The notes beneath the pieces were generated by a model. That model saw nothing but the letters and a program-made list of their open reading frames with translations. It was not told where the DNA came from and searched no databases. From Alkaliphilus oremlandii OhILAs (lineage in GTDB: Bacteria > Bacillota > Clostridia > Peptostreptococcales > Natronincolaceae), in the NCBI RefSeq assembly GCF_000018325.1, contig NC_009922.1, positions 1,302,001-1,366,000 of the forward strand: DNA of 64,000 nucleotides. The letters run 5' to 3'. The translations under genes and the position numbers were made by a program. Of this stretch, positions 9,120-17,816 are shown piece by piece; positions within the stretch are counted from its first letter, which is position 1, and every line of letters begins with the position of its first letter.

Positions 9120-9353
9120 ATGATGAAGGTATCGAAATATTTTCAAATTGCATTTTTAATTGTGGGGGCGCTGGTTGCTTTAGAATTTATCTTTATGAGA
9201 GGGATGTTCTCATGGTTCATTGCTGTTATTGCCATTATGGTTGTTGGCGCCTTGAATACGATTGTGAACATAAAGAATAAAGAATGGCTACAGGCTGCTC
9301 TCTATATTCTATCAACAATTGCTTTTTGTATGGGATATTTTGTACTAGCGTAA
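9120..9353 (+). CDS. Small hydrophobic membrane protein, function unknown
   Basis: A 77-residue protein almost entirely made of three predicted TM helices (about 8-28, 30-52, 58-76). The start is at 9120, after GGAGAGGAG; a second ATG follows directly. No motif suggests a role. It lies alone between the tRNA terminator and its own terminator, so it is probably a single-gene transcript. Confidence 0.65.
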   Translation: MMKVSKYFQIAFLIVGALVALEFIFMRGMFSWFIAVIAIMVVGALNTIVNIKNKEWLQAALYILSTIAFCMGYFVLA

Positions 9354-9369
9354 GCGGTATGATAGTACC

Positions 9370-9411
9370 AAGACATAACATTTTCTTTAAGAAGATGCTA
9401 TGTCTTTTTTT
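9370..9411 (+). terminator. Rho-independent terminator
   Basis: Long imperfect stem with outer arms AAGACATA/TATGTCTT and inner arms TTTTCTT/AAGAAGA, followed by a run of seven T. Confidence 0.8.
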
Positions 9412-9515
9412 ATGTATCAAAGTATGATACTATAGGTTCAAAATCTACTTATTACCCAAATACATAAAAATTTGTAGAGCATAGATTCAATTCTAGAGGG
9501 GAGTGAGGAAAAACG

Positions 9516-10010
9516 ATGGTACGAGAAATATTGAAACTTGGAAATCCACAATTATATGAAACCAGCGAAGAAGTTGTGGAAGCAGACATTGCTTTTTTAT
9601 CTGAGTGGGTACAAGATTTACATGATACACTGATGGATTATAGAGAACGATATGGGGCAGGTCGTGCAGTGGCAGCACCTCAGATCGGAATTAAGAAACG
9701 ATTGCTATACATGTTTACGGATCAACCCTATATTTTTATAAACCCAGTCATGTCTTTTCCTGAGGATGAAAAATATACGTTGCTAGATGATTGCATGTCC
9801 TTTCCCGGTCTGATTGTTAAGGTGGAACGTTACAAACGTGCAGAGATCTCTTATTTCGATAAGGATTTTAATCCACAAAAAATGTATTTAAAAGGCGATC
9901 TATCGGAGCTACTACAGCACGAATATGATCATTTAGAAGGGATATTAGCTACAATGCGTGCAGTTGATAATAAGTCCCTTTATTTGGAGCAAATGAAGCG
10001 AGCGTTTTGA
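9516..10010 (+). CDS. Peptide deformylase-family protein, divergent motif 2
   Basis: This 164-residue protein has the three deformylase motifs in order: GAGRAVAAPQIG (motif 1, 47-58), DDCMSFPG (motif 2, Cys93) and LLQHEYDHLEG (motif 3, His135, Glu136, His139). The metal ligands Cys and two His and the catalytic Glu are present. Motif 2 is normally EGCLS, and here EG is replaced by DD and L by M. The enzyme would remove the N-formyl group from new proteins. The usual fmt or priA neighbours are missing, so this may be a second, specialised deformylase. The start ATG follows GGGGAGTGAGG. Confidence 0.85.
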   Translation: MVREILKLGNPQLYETSEEVVEADIAFLSEWVQDLHDTLMDYRERYGAGRAVAAPQIGIKKRLLYMFTDQPYIFINPVMSFPEDEKYTLLDDCMSFPGLIVKVERYKRAEISYFDKDFNPQKMYLKGDLSELLQHEYDHLEGILATMRAVDNKSLYLEQMKRAF

Positions 10011-10095
10011 TGTTGTACAAGAATATCAGTATACCATTCATTACCCAGAGATCTCTCCATACCATGGACTGCTGGCAAGCATTGCGTTCAAGGTT

Positions 10096-10141
10096 AAAAT
10101 CGTAGGCTGGTGCTCCTTGAGTAGCACCAGCCTACGATTTT
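10096..10141. terminator. Bidirectional terminator between convergent genes
   Basis: A perfect 19-bp inverted repeat (AAAATCGTAGGCTGGTGCT and its complement) with an 8-nt loop. The A/T ends of the stem give a U tail in both directions. Confidence 0.88.
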
Positions 10142-10151
10142 ATCTAGATTT

Positions 10152-11363
10152 TTACTTGAAATTTCCTGAAACAAAAATACCTTTAAACATCACCACTCTT
10201 TCTGGGCAAACTCTGCCAATCAAGTGAGCAGAGGATTCTGCCTTTGCAAATAGAAGATTTGCTTTGTCGCCGACTTTTGGCCACACTTGGTTTCCCTCAA
10301 TATCAAGTGGAGAGAGCCCCTTGGTTACAAAACCTAAAGCCATGGCCAATGAAACTTCGTCCTTCCAGGAAAATACCTCTGCTCCACGGCTGGCACGTTC
10401 AATTAAGTCACCAGTTCCAAATGGACTCCAATGATCATGAATATTGTCGTTAATAATATTTACGCTTACACCTTGACTTCTTAAGACAGGAATGGATAGT
10501 GCCCGTATATCAATGGGTACTGTGGTATTAATGGCAATTCCTGCTTGCTTGAGACGTTTTGCAATAGGAATTAGTTCCTCGTCAGAAATATCTCCTAGGG
10601 CAAAGGCATGGCTGATCTGCACGGTTCCCTGCATTCCAAAAGCCTCAATGTAATCAATAATTCGATTGATTTCATAGATACCTAGAGTTCCTCTATCGTG
10701 TAGATGAATATCAATCTTCTTTTGATATGTTTTAGCTAAACGAAATGTAGTGTCTAAGGATATTTCAATATCTGTATCAATGGTAGCAGGGTCTAAGCTG
10801 CCCAAAACAGTAACGGTATCATCCTTCAATGCTTCGGACAAAAGACCTTCTGCCTCTGTCCTCAGGGTACCATGTTGAGGGAAGACTACAAGTTCATAGT
10901 CTAATTTATGTTTATTCTTTTCTAAAACTTCCTTTACAATCTTTAGATTATCCAATCTGCTGACAGGATCTACATTTACCTGTACTCTTAAGAAGGTAGC
11001 GCCTCTTTCTGTGATCAAATCAATTAAAGCCTGGGCTTTTTTGGGCGTATCTTTTAAAAATTCACGTAAAAAGCTTCTTTCTTCTTCTATCCTTTCTGCT
11101 ACACTATCCATCGGAATAACGGCCTGCCACTTTCCCCCAAAGTGCCCCTTATCTAGATGAATATGGTTATCTGCCAGAGCGGGTAGTGCTAGATAGCCTT
11201 TGGCATCTATAGTATTAGTGGCAGTAGATGGGATGGCATCTGTAATTTCTTTTATAATGCCATCTTCTACAAAAAGGCATGCTTGTTTTGTCTTTGTAAC
11301 AATCTTATTCTTGGCAACCTCTTCTCTTCCTATTTCCAATAATACATTCTTTATCCAACCCAT
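10152..11363 (-). CDS. Amidohydrolase, cytosine-deaminase-like
   Basis: A 403-residue TIM-barrel hydrolase. The start at 11363 follows AAGGGGGAAAG; the longer in-frame start has no such site. Motifs are HIHLDKGHFG (His67, His69), DIHLHDRG (about 216-223), ISHAFALGD (about 248) and INDNIHDHWSPFGTGD (about 303-318), in the order seen in E. coli CodA. By eye, the catalytic Glu of CodA (VHCDE) aligns with Asp here (IHLHD). Deamination of cytosine or a related cyclic amine is plausible, but the substrate is open. No pyrimidine transporter gene lies nearby. Confidence 0.8.
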   Translation of the reverse strand: MGWIKNVLLEIGREEVAKNKIVTKTKQACLFVEDGIIKEITDAIPSTATNTIDAKGYLALPALADNHIHLDKGHFGGKWQAVIPMDSVAERIEEERSFLREFLKDTPKKAQALIDLITERGATFLRVQVNVDPVSRLDNLKIVKEVLEKNKHKLDYELVVFPQHGTLRTEAEGLLSEALKDDTVTVLGSLDPATIDTDIEISLDTTFRLAKTYQKKIDIHLHDRGTLGIYEINRIIDYIEAFGMQGTVQISHAFALGDISDEELIPIAKRLKQAGIAINTTVPIDIRALSIPVLRSQGVSVNIINDNIHDHWSPFGTGDLIERASRGAEVFSWKDEVSLAMALGFVTKGLSPLDIEGNQVWPKVGDKANLLFAKAESSAHLIGRVCPERVVMFKGIFVSGNFK

Positions 11364-11399
11364 TATTCTTTCCCCCTTTGATAAAATATAGGAAAGCAA

Positions 11400-11838
11400 A
11401 AGTTACATATTAGATCATGAAAGGTACTACTTTTCCCTCATAAGAACACTCTCTATTCTGTTATTGTGGTATGGTGTAGCCCTTTATTACCAATAAAAAA
11501 TTGAAGAATTTTTTATAAATGTGTAGTTTCTATATATGAATTCACAATAAAAGATCCTATATATCTATATCACTATTTTCTTTAAATTATCACGGTTATT
11601 CAATTGTATAACATGAAAAAAATTTAATTTAGAATACCACTGGAGAAGCTTCTGTAGTATGGGGCGTGGTTTATTGAATTTGGAGATCATGAGATTTTAG
11701 GCAGTTTTTTAGAATGTCTTAGAAAATCAAAGTTCTATAAAAAAATTGGATTATATTCTATAAATATCTAAAATATGATAAAATAGTCCTATAGAACTAA
11801 GTTTACATATAAAATTTATTTGAAAAGGATGGAATGAG
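11400..11838. other. Intergenic region with no recognised element
   Basis: About 440 AT-rich bases between divergent genes (deaminase on minus, hemerythrin on plus). It must hold both promoters. I see no gene, riboswitch motif or convincing consensus promoter. AGAAGCTTCT at about 11645-11654 is a short palindrome of unknown meaning. Confidence 0.5.
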
Positions 11839-12267
11839 ATGCTTTGGAAAGATAAGTACGAATTAGGCGTATCAATAGTGGATGAGCAGCATAAGGAATT
11901 GTTTGAACGAGTTCAAGCTTTTATGCAGGTTCTTCGCTCACCGGCTTCTTGGGAGGATAAGGTGCAACGTGTGAATGAAACATTGGAATTCATGAAAATA
12001 TATGTTGTTGAGCATTTTCGTGATGAGGAAGCGTATCAAAAAAGAATAGAATATCCTGGATATGAGGCTCATAAAAAAATCCATGGTGATATGGTAAACT
12101 ACGTTGTACAATTTTCTGATGAGTATGAGAAAAGCGGCTGTAACGAGCAGTTAATGCAGCAGTTTGCTGGGAAGCTATTGGCATGGTTAATTAATCATGT
12201 TGCCTCTGAGGATCAACGGATTGCGGATTATGCTATTGAAAAGGGGGTAGCAGGTCATGACAACTAA
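11839..12267 (+). CDS. Bacteriohemerythrin
   Basis: A 142-residue four-helix O2-binding protein. All seven di-iron ligands can be placed: His18 (DEQH), His59 and Glu63 (HFRDEE), His78 and His82 (HKKIH), His120 and Asp125 (HVASED). It would bind or sense oxygen, or scavenge it in an anaerobe. The last 11 bases overlap the next gene, which encodes a CheX-like protein, so the two are translationally coupled. The start ATG follows AAAAGGATGGAATGAG. Confidence 0.93.
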   Translation: MLWKDKYELGVSIVDEQHKELFERVQAFMQVLRSPASWEDKVQRVNETLEFMKIYVVEHFRDEEAYQKRIEYPGYEAHKKIHGDMVNYVVQFSDEYEKSGCNEQLMQQFAGKLLAWLINHVASEDQRIADYAIEKGVAGHDN

Positions 12268-12709
12268 TCTTTATACACCATTTCTAGAAGCAACCAGAAA
12301 TGTATTTCAGTTGATGTTGGATGTTTCCGATATCTGCGAAAATACAGTTGAAAATTTCCCGTGTGAAGAGACCATGAATATTTCTATTGGCGTTATTGGA
12401 GACTTGGTAGGGGAAGTAATTTATAAATTTCCTAGAACGACCTCTCTTAGTATGGTAAATATTATGAGTGGTATGGAGGTAACTTCTGTGGATGACTTCG
12501 TTACCTCTGCAATTTCAGAAATTGCCAACATCATTAGCGGTAATGTTCTTACAATGCTTGCTGCCACCGATATTAAATGTGACATATTACCTCCAGTGCT
12601 GCGTGGCTCCGATGATGCAGATAACGACTATGCCTTACAACAAAAGACTTGTATTTCTACATCTATAGGAGATGTTTGTTTGTATATTAGATTAAATCCA
12701 GCCCAATAA
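12257..12709 (+). CDS. CheX-like chemotaxis phosphatase domain protein
   Basis: A 150-residue single-domain protein. The helix SAISEIANIISGN contains the ExxN signature (Glu88, Asn91) that CheX and CheC phosphatases use to dephosphorylate CheY-P, and the VIGDLVGEVIYKF strand pattern is also CheX-like. It starts within the hemerythrin gene (11-bp overlap), which ties the two proteins to one function. I infer an oxygen-linked response-regulator control. No cheY or other motility gene is near, so its partner is unknown. Confidence 0.8.
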   Translation: MTTNLYTPFLEATRNVFQLMLDVSDICENTVENFPCEETMNISIGVIGDLVGEVIYKFPRTTSLSMVNIMSGMEVTSVDDFVTSAISEIANIISGNVLTMLAATDIKCDILPPVLRGSDDADNDYALQQKTCISTSIGDVCLYIRLNPAQ

Positions 12710-12874
12710 AATATCTTAGGGAATGTGGTTGAGCATGAAAAATATGAAAATTTAGGATGTTCAATGATACGGAATGGTCTGCTCCTACAAACAATCATGG
12801 TGCCGTACTTACATCATACTTCGTGGCGTTTGGCGAAAGGCAAAGTACCGGAAGCAAAGTAGGGACAATGGAAT

Positions 12875-12922
12875 AAAAGATAGCCCTTTCATTTACCAAT
12901 GAGTTGAAAGGGCTATCTTTTT
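12875..12922. terminator. Bidirectional terminator
   Basis: A 17-bp inverted repeat (AAAAGATAGCCCTTTCA and its complement) with a 13-nt loop, between the CheX-like gene and the convergent aldo/keto reductase gene. Confidence 0.88.
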
Positions 12923-12936
12923 CACGATTTCAATCT

Positions 12937-14052
12937 TTATTCAAAAATCCCTGCGGCCACCTTCAGTTCGTCTATAATATGGATGTGCTGCGGGCAGGCA
13001 TCCTCACATTGACCACATTCGATACAGGATGAAGCTTTGCCCCCACGTCTCGTAACTAAAGAGTATGTATTTCTGGCACCTTGTGTATTGTTGTAGACAA
13101 GGTTGGTGTTCATTGCTTTAAATACACCGGGAATAGAGATGGACTGAGGACATCCTTTCACACAGTATTTACAGTCCGTACAAGGAATTCTAGGAATGGT
13201 ATCAAGAATTTTCTGTACTTTCTTGATCACTTCAACTTCTTCATCGGTAACTGGTTTGAAATGTTCCATATAAGAAAGATTGTCCTCCATTTGTGTTACA
13301 TTGGACATACCACTCAACACAGTGATAATACCGTCTAAGGAAGCAGCATATCGAATTGCCCAAGAAGACACGGAAGCATCTGGATTTACATCTTGAAACA
13401 TGGTAGGGATTGGTTCGGGAAGATTTGCCAAAGAACCGCCTTTTACAGGCTCCATGATAACGATTGGTTTATTGTGCTTTCGTGCGACCTCATAGCATTT
13501 TCTAGATTCTACAGTATCACTTTCCCAGTCTGCATAATTGATTTGCAGCTGCACAAAATCTACTTCTGGATGCTTTGTTAAAATTTCATCTAATACATGA
13601 GCCCTATCATGGAAGGAAAAACCAAGATTTTTTATGAGGCCCTGTTCTTTTTTATCTGCGAGGAAGTTCCAAATATCAAAATCATCAAAGTACTTCGTTC
13701 TATTTTCTCCTAAATTATGCAATAAATAAAAATCGAAATATTCAACACCGATTCTTTTGAGAGAAGTCCAGAACATATTCTGCGCTTCCTCCTGAGTTTT
13801 CACACCGTACCAAGCAGGAAGCTTCGTTGCAATTTGAAAACTTTCTCTAGGATAACGATCCACCAGTGAGGTTTTCAGTGCTTCTTCAGATTTTCCCTCC
13901 ATATAACCATAAGCTGTATCAAAATATGTAAATCCTCTCTCCATAAACAAATCGACCATCTCTTTTGTTTGTTCAATATCAACTTCAGAGCCATTCATAG
14001 GAAGACGCATAAAGCCAAAGCCCAGTTTCTTTATTTCATTGAAAGACATCAT
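12937..14052 (-). CDS. Aldo/keto reductase with C-terminal 4Fe-4S ferredoxin domain
   Basis: A 371-residue protein with an N-terminal AKR barrel showing the tetrad residues Asp45, a Tyr in DTAYGY (46-50), Lys77 (ATKLP) and His112 (LLHN). The C terminus has two cysteine clusters, CTDCKYCVKGCP and CIECGQCEDACP, for iron-sulfur clusters. Such fusions are common in anaerobes and probably take electrons from ferredoxin or pass them to NAD(P). The start follows AAGGGGGATTT. The substrate is unknown. The ECF S-component gene lies 67 bases upstream on the same strand. Confidence 0.9.
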   Translation of the reverse strand: MMSFNEIKKLGFGFMRLPMNGSEVDIEQTKEMVDLFMERGFTYFDTAYGYMEGKSEEALKTSLVDRYPRESFQIATKLPAWYGVKTQEEAQNMFWTSLKRIGVEYFDFYLLHNLGENRTKYFDDFDIWNFLADKKEQGLIKNLGFSFHDRAHVLDEILTKHPEVDFVQLQINYADWESDTVESRKCYEVARKHNKPIVIMEPVKGGSLANLPEPIPTMFQDVNPDASVSSWAIRYAASLDGIITVLSGMSNVTQMEDNLSYMEHFKPVTDEEVEVIKKVQKILDTIPRIPCTDCKYCVKGCPQSISIPGVFKAMNTNLVYNNTQGARNTYSLVTRRGGKASSCIECGQCEDACPQHIHIIDELKVAAGIFE

Positions 14053-14118
14053 AAATCCCCCTTTATAAATTTAAATATGTTTATGATCCTGCTATAAATT
14101 GTATACTTTATTTGTTTT

Positions 14119-14670
14119 TTAAAATCTAGCTTCTAAATGCGACGCATTGATGTAACGATGGATTAGGCGAACCACAATCGGTATGAGTATCAATTGTATG
14201 GCAATACCGGGTAGGCCTGTTATAAAAGCAGCAGATACGGATAGGGCTTTAAAGGGGCCCTTTGCTAAATTAAATAAAATAGTGAATATAACTGCATAAG
14301 TTATTCTGCCACAAATCAGTGCAGACACTAAAGAGGTGAAAATGGATTGATGTAATTTAAAGTGCATCATACCGCATATAAAACCATAGGTCGTAAGTTC
14401 TCCAATCATGATGGGCAACATGGGAAAAGAAGGAGGCATGCCAGTTAATATGCTAGAAAGTACAGGCACCATAACGCCACCTAGTGCACCATAAAATGGT
14501 CCACAAACCAGTCCAAGGATAAGGATTGGAAGATGCATTGGAAGTAGAACTGTCCCAGGAACACCAAAAGCGTGGGAAGTAGCCCATGGGAGCAGTATTC
14601 CCATGGACATTAAAAACCCAGAGAGAACCATATTATAAGCTTTACCCTTATTCGTATACTCAGTTTTCAT
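14119..14670 (-). CDS. ECF transporter S component (vitamin or nucleobase uptake)
   Basis: A 183-residue hydrophobic protein with about five or six TM helices. The pattern LPMHLPILILGLVCGPFYG resembles ECF S components, which bind the substrate for a shared EcfAAT module. I start it at 14670 (ATG after AGGAAGAACTACG); the longer in-frame start is upstream of this site. No ecfA or ecfT gene is near, as usual for group II ECF systems. I see no riboswitch upstream that would name the substrate. Confidence 0.75.
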   Translation of the reverse strand: MKTEYTNKGKAYNMVLSGFLMSMGILLPWATSHAFGVPGTVLLPMHLPILILGLVCGPFYGALGGVMVPVLSSILTGMPPSFPMLPIMIGELTTYGFICGMMHFKLHQSIFTSLVSALICGRITYAVIFTILFNLAKGPFKALSVSAAFITGLPGIAIQLILIPIVVRLIHRYINASHLEARF

Positions 14671-14894
14671 CGTAGTTCTTCCTTTCTTAATAAAATAAAT
14701 TTCGGTATACAATTTATTTATGAAGACAAAATAAAGTATAAGCTAATTGTATCATTTTTCGGTTTATAAAGCTCCATAGGGATACGAAATTTTTTTGTTT
14801 AATAATTAAACAGAGGGATCTTCCTTTAAGAATTCTTCACAGAATTGCGGATTGATGCATAAACTAAGAATATATTTTAAGAGGAGGTAGTTTG

Positions 14895-15989
14895 ATGGGC
14901 AGAAAGGGACATATTAAAAAACTTTTACCGGGAGGGAATACCTCCGTTGGGTTTTATTCATATTTTCAATATATTATAGACTCTAAAGAAGCAAGGAAAA
15001 TATACTATATTAAAGGAGGATCTGGTGTAGGGAAATCTTACATGATGAAAAAGATAGGATATGAGTTAATTGAAAATGGCATTGATGTGGAATTCCATCA
15101 TTGCTCTGCAGAACCGGACTCCATCGATGCTCTGGTGATACCAAGCATTAAAGTGGTTTTGGTAGACGGCACATCACCGCATATGGATGACCCTAGATAT
15201 CCCGGTGTTACTGGAGTGACCGTGAACTTAGGAGAATTCATAAATGAAGAAGAATTGAGAAAGAGCAAAGATCATATTATATCCGCTGTTGAGACCAACA
15301 AAAATATTTATATTAGAATCTATAAGTATTTAGCAGCAGCTAAAATCATTCATGATGATATTGAATGGATCCATGGATATGCAATGGACTTTAATGAAGT
15401 AAATAAGGAAACTGACAATCTAATAGAAAAATATCTAATGCATATTGCAGCGAAGAATAGGATTGGCAAAGAAAGACATCTCTTTGGTAGTGCATATACC
15501 TTGAAAGGAAAAATTGATTTTGCAGAAACCTATATCGGAATGGTTGAAAAAATCATCTATATAGAAGGAGAAGATGGTACTGGAAAATCTACATTGCTAG
15601 AAAGGTTAATGAATACAGCTGTAACGAAAGGCTATGATGTAGAAGTTTACCATGAACCTTTGGTACCGCAGAAAATAGAATCCATTTGTATCCCTGAGCT
15701 AAATCTGGCATTTACTACAAATCATAAATTTGCCGATGATGAGAAAATTAATCTAAATCAATATATGGATCAAGAAAAGCTACGTAAATATGAGGAGGAA
15801 CTTGCTTACAGCAAAGAAGTTTTTGAACAGTTATTGAATCATGTTTATACGAATTTATATAAGACAAACGCAGTTCATGATGAAATCGAGAAGTATTATC
15901 TTCCTCATATAGATCACGAAGGAACCAATAGGATTCGGGAGAAGATTTTAGAGGAAATCAATTTCTTTATGAAAGAAATTCAAAGTTAA
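14895..15989 (+). CDS. ATPase with two tandem P-loop domains (PRK06851-like)
   Basis: A 364-residue protein with two Walker A motifs, GGSGVGKS (41-48) and EGEDGTGKST at about 225. The halves look like an internal duplication: each P-loop sits on a strand-loop-helix and is followed by a similar VEFHHC or VEVYHE element and a later loop. To my memory it fits an uncharacterised ATPase family in Bacillus and Clostridia (PRK06851). ATG at 14895 follows GAGGAGGTAGTTTG. The role is unknown, and nothing next to it suggests a partner. Confidence 0.75.
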   Translation: MGRKGHIKKLLPGGNTSVGFYSYFQYIIDSKEARKIYYIKGGSGVGKSYMMKKIGYELIENGIDVEFHHCSAEPDSIDALVIPSIKVVLVDGTSPHMDDPRYPGVTGVTVNLGEFINEEELRKSKDHIISAVETNKNIYIRIYKYLAAAKIIHDDIEWIHGYAMDFNEVNKETDNLIEKYLMHIAAKNRIGKERHLFGSAYTLKGKIDFAETYIGMVEKIIYIEGEDGTGKSTLLERLMNTAVTKGYDVEVYHEPLVPQKIESICIPELNLAFTTNHKFADDEKINLNQYMDQEKLRKYEEELAYSKEVFEQLLNHVYTNLYKTNAVHDEIEKYYLPHIDHEGTNRIREKILEEINFFMKEIQS

Positions 15990-15991
15990 AT

Positions 15992-16017
15992 GAGAAAGGA
16001 TTTTCCTTTCTTGTTTA
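15992..16017 (+). terminator. Weak terminator hairpin
   Basis: AGAAAGGA/TCCTTTCT stem with a 3-nt loop and TTGTTT tail, directly after the ATPase stop. Confidence 0.55.
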
Positions 16018-16124
16018 ACTTTATTCGTATATGGGTAAAATAATATTAAAATATGATTTTACATTACTGTTCAAAACATATATAATGATTCAGTATGATA
16101 ATTTACGAGGAGAGATATAGAGAT

Positions 16125-17714
16125 ATGACGAAAGAAATACAGTTTCAAGATTTAAACATTAAAAAGGATATTTTAAAAGGGATATTAGAACTAGGTTATG
16201 AAGTACCTACTCCGATACAAGCACAAGCAATTCCAAGACTTTATGCTGGCGAAGATATTATAGGGCAAGCACAAACTGGTACGGGAAAAACAGCTGCCTT
16301 TGGTATTCCAATGCTAGAAAAAATTAATCCACAGCAAAAAACACCGCAGGTACTAATCCTAGCACCAACAAGAGAACTTTCCATGCAGGTTGCGGACGAA
16401 ATAAGAAAGTTTTCAAAGTACTTATCAGGAGCTAAATCTATTGCAATTTACGGTGGACAACCTATCGATCGGCAGATTAAAGCCTTAAAGCAGGGCGTGA
16501 ACATTGTTGTAGGAACTCCAGGAAGAATATTAGACCACATTCGAAGAAAGACATTGAGACTGGATCAAATTGTAGGTTTAGTATTGGATGAAGCAGATCA
16601 AATGTTGGACATGGGTTTCTCAGATGATATTGAAGCCATTCTGCAAGAGACACCGAGTGAAAGACAGACTGTAATGTTTTCAGCCACAATGCCCAAGGAA
16701 ATAGAAGAAATCGCTAAAAAATATATGAAAAATCCTAAAAAGGTAAAGGTTGTTCATAAAGAGTTAACAGTACCTAAAATTTCTCAATACTATTTTGAAG
16801 TGAGACCACATGAAAAGTTGGATGCTTTATGTAGAATATTGGATATGGAAAATTCTGAACTTGGAATCATATTCTGTAGAACAAAAAAAGGTGTAGATGA
16901 ACTGGTTGAAAATCTTCAGAGTAGAGGATACTCAGTAGAAGGTATCCACGGAGATTTAAAGCAAAGCCAGAGAGATCGTGTTATGAAAAAATTCAGAGAT
17001 GGAACCTTGGATCTTATGATTGCAACAGATGTTGCTGCAAGGGGAATCGACGTTGATGATGTAGACTTGGTTGTGAACTATGACGTTCCAGAGGATTTTG
17101 AATACTATGTACACCGTATTGGACGTACAGGAAGAGCTGGTAGAGAAGGTCTTGCGTATACACTGGTTACTGGAAAACAGATCAGAACGCTAAAGGCGCT
17201 AGAAGCGTATATCAAAGGAAAAATCAAGAGAAAGCCAATACCAACCATCAATGATATCGTAGAAAAGAAAAAAGAGATGATCGGAAAAGAGATTATTGGT
17301 AATATTGAAAAAGGTGGACTTTCTGAATATGCTGCTATCGTTGAAAACTTATCAGAAGAATATAGCTCCATCGATGTAGCTGCTGCATTATTAAAAATGA
17401 TTATGAGCCAAAATGAAACAGATGCCTTTGAAACAGCAAAGAATATTACAGAGAAGAAAGCAAAGTCTGAAGGAAGTATGGTTCGTATGTTTGTTAATAT
17501 TGGTAAAAAACACGGAGCAAAGCCTGGTGATATTTTGGGCGCTATCAGTGGAGAAAGTGGTATTAGTGGAGACCTTGTTGGTGTAATCGAAATGTATGAT
17601 AAATTCACTTTCGTTGAGGTTCCAGAGCATATTGCAGATAGAGTATTGGACTCTATGAATCGAAACAGAATTAAAGGAAGAAAAATCAACATGGAGCCTG
17701 CAAATAAAAAATAA
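16125..17714 (+). CDS. DEAD-box RNA helicase with DbpA-type RNA-binding domain (CshA/DeaD-like)
   Basis: A 529-residue helicase with Q motif (GYEVPTPIQ), Walker A AQTGTGKT (49-56), PTREL, TPGR, LDEAD (about 155), FSAT, and HRIGRTGRAGR. The last 75 residues or so form a DbpA RNA-binding domain (MVRMFVNIGKKHG through KGRKINM). That domain suggests structured RNA as target, for example rRNA during ribosome assembly or mRNA decay in the cold. I start it at 16125 (MTKEIQF). The ribosome binding site GAGGAG is rather far upstream, so the ATG at 16095 is not excluded. Confidence 0.9.
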   Translation: MTKEIQFQDLNIKKDILKGILELGYEVPTPIQAQAIPRLYAGEDIIGQAQTGTGKTAAFGIPMLEKINPQQKTPQVLILAPTRELSMQVADEIRKFSKYLSGAKSIAIYGGQPIDRQIKALKQGVNIVVGTPGRILDHIRRKTLRLDQIVGLVLDEADQMLDMGFSDDIEAILQETPSERQTVMFSATMPKEIEEIAKKYMKNPKKVKVVHKELTVPKISQYYFEVRPHEKLDALCRILDMENSELGIIFCRTKKGVDELVENLQSRGYSVEGIHGDLKQSQRDRVMKKFRDGTLDLMIATDVAARGIDVDDVDLVVNYDVPEDFEYYVHRIGRTGRAGREGLAYTLVTGKQIRTLKALEAYIKGKIKRKPIPTINDIVEKKKEMIGKEIIGNIEKGGLSEYAAIVENLSEEYSSIDVAAALLKMIMSQNETDAFETAKNITEKKAKSEGSMVRMFVNIGKKHGAKPGDILGAISGESGISGDLVGVIEMYDKFTFVEVPEHIADRVLDSMNRNRIKGRKINMEPANKK

Positions 17715-17720
17715 GGTATA

Positions 17721-17755
17721 AAAAAAGAATTCTTTTTAAAAGAATTCTTTTTTTT
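17721..17755. terminator. Bidirectional terminator
   Basis: AAAAGAATTCTTTT occurs twice around a short spacer and forms a self-complementary stem, followed by TTTTTTTT. It separates the helicase gene from the convergent hypothetical gene. Confidence 0.8.
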
Positions 17756-17816
17756 AATGGACCCCAATTTATGGAGCTAAAGAGTGAAAAAACTTGATCC
17801 GAGAGACGATGAAATC

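Noticed and set aside
11364..11838. Purine or c-di-GMP riboswitch between the deaminase and hemerythrin genes
   Set aside because: No conserved core motif of either class is visible on either strand.
14671..14894. Riboswitch upstream of the ECF S component
   Set aside because: I looked for TPP, FMN, preQ1 and cobalamin-type conserved boxes on the minus strand and saw none.
17105..17767. Minus-strand 220-codon open frame
   Set aside because: It lies antisense to the DbpA-domain end of the helicase gene, crosses the terminator, has no ribosome binding site and encodes a low-complexity Ser/Ile/Pro-rich product.
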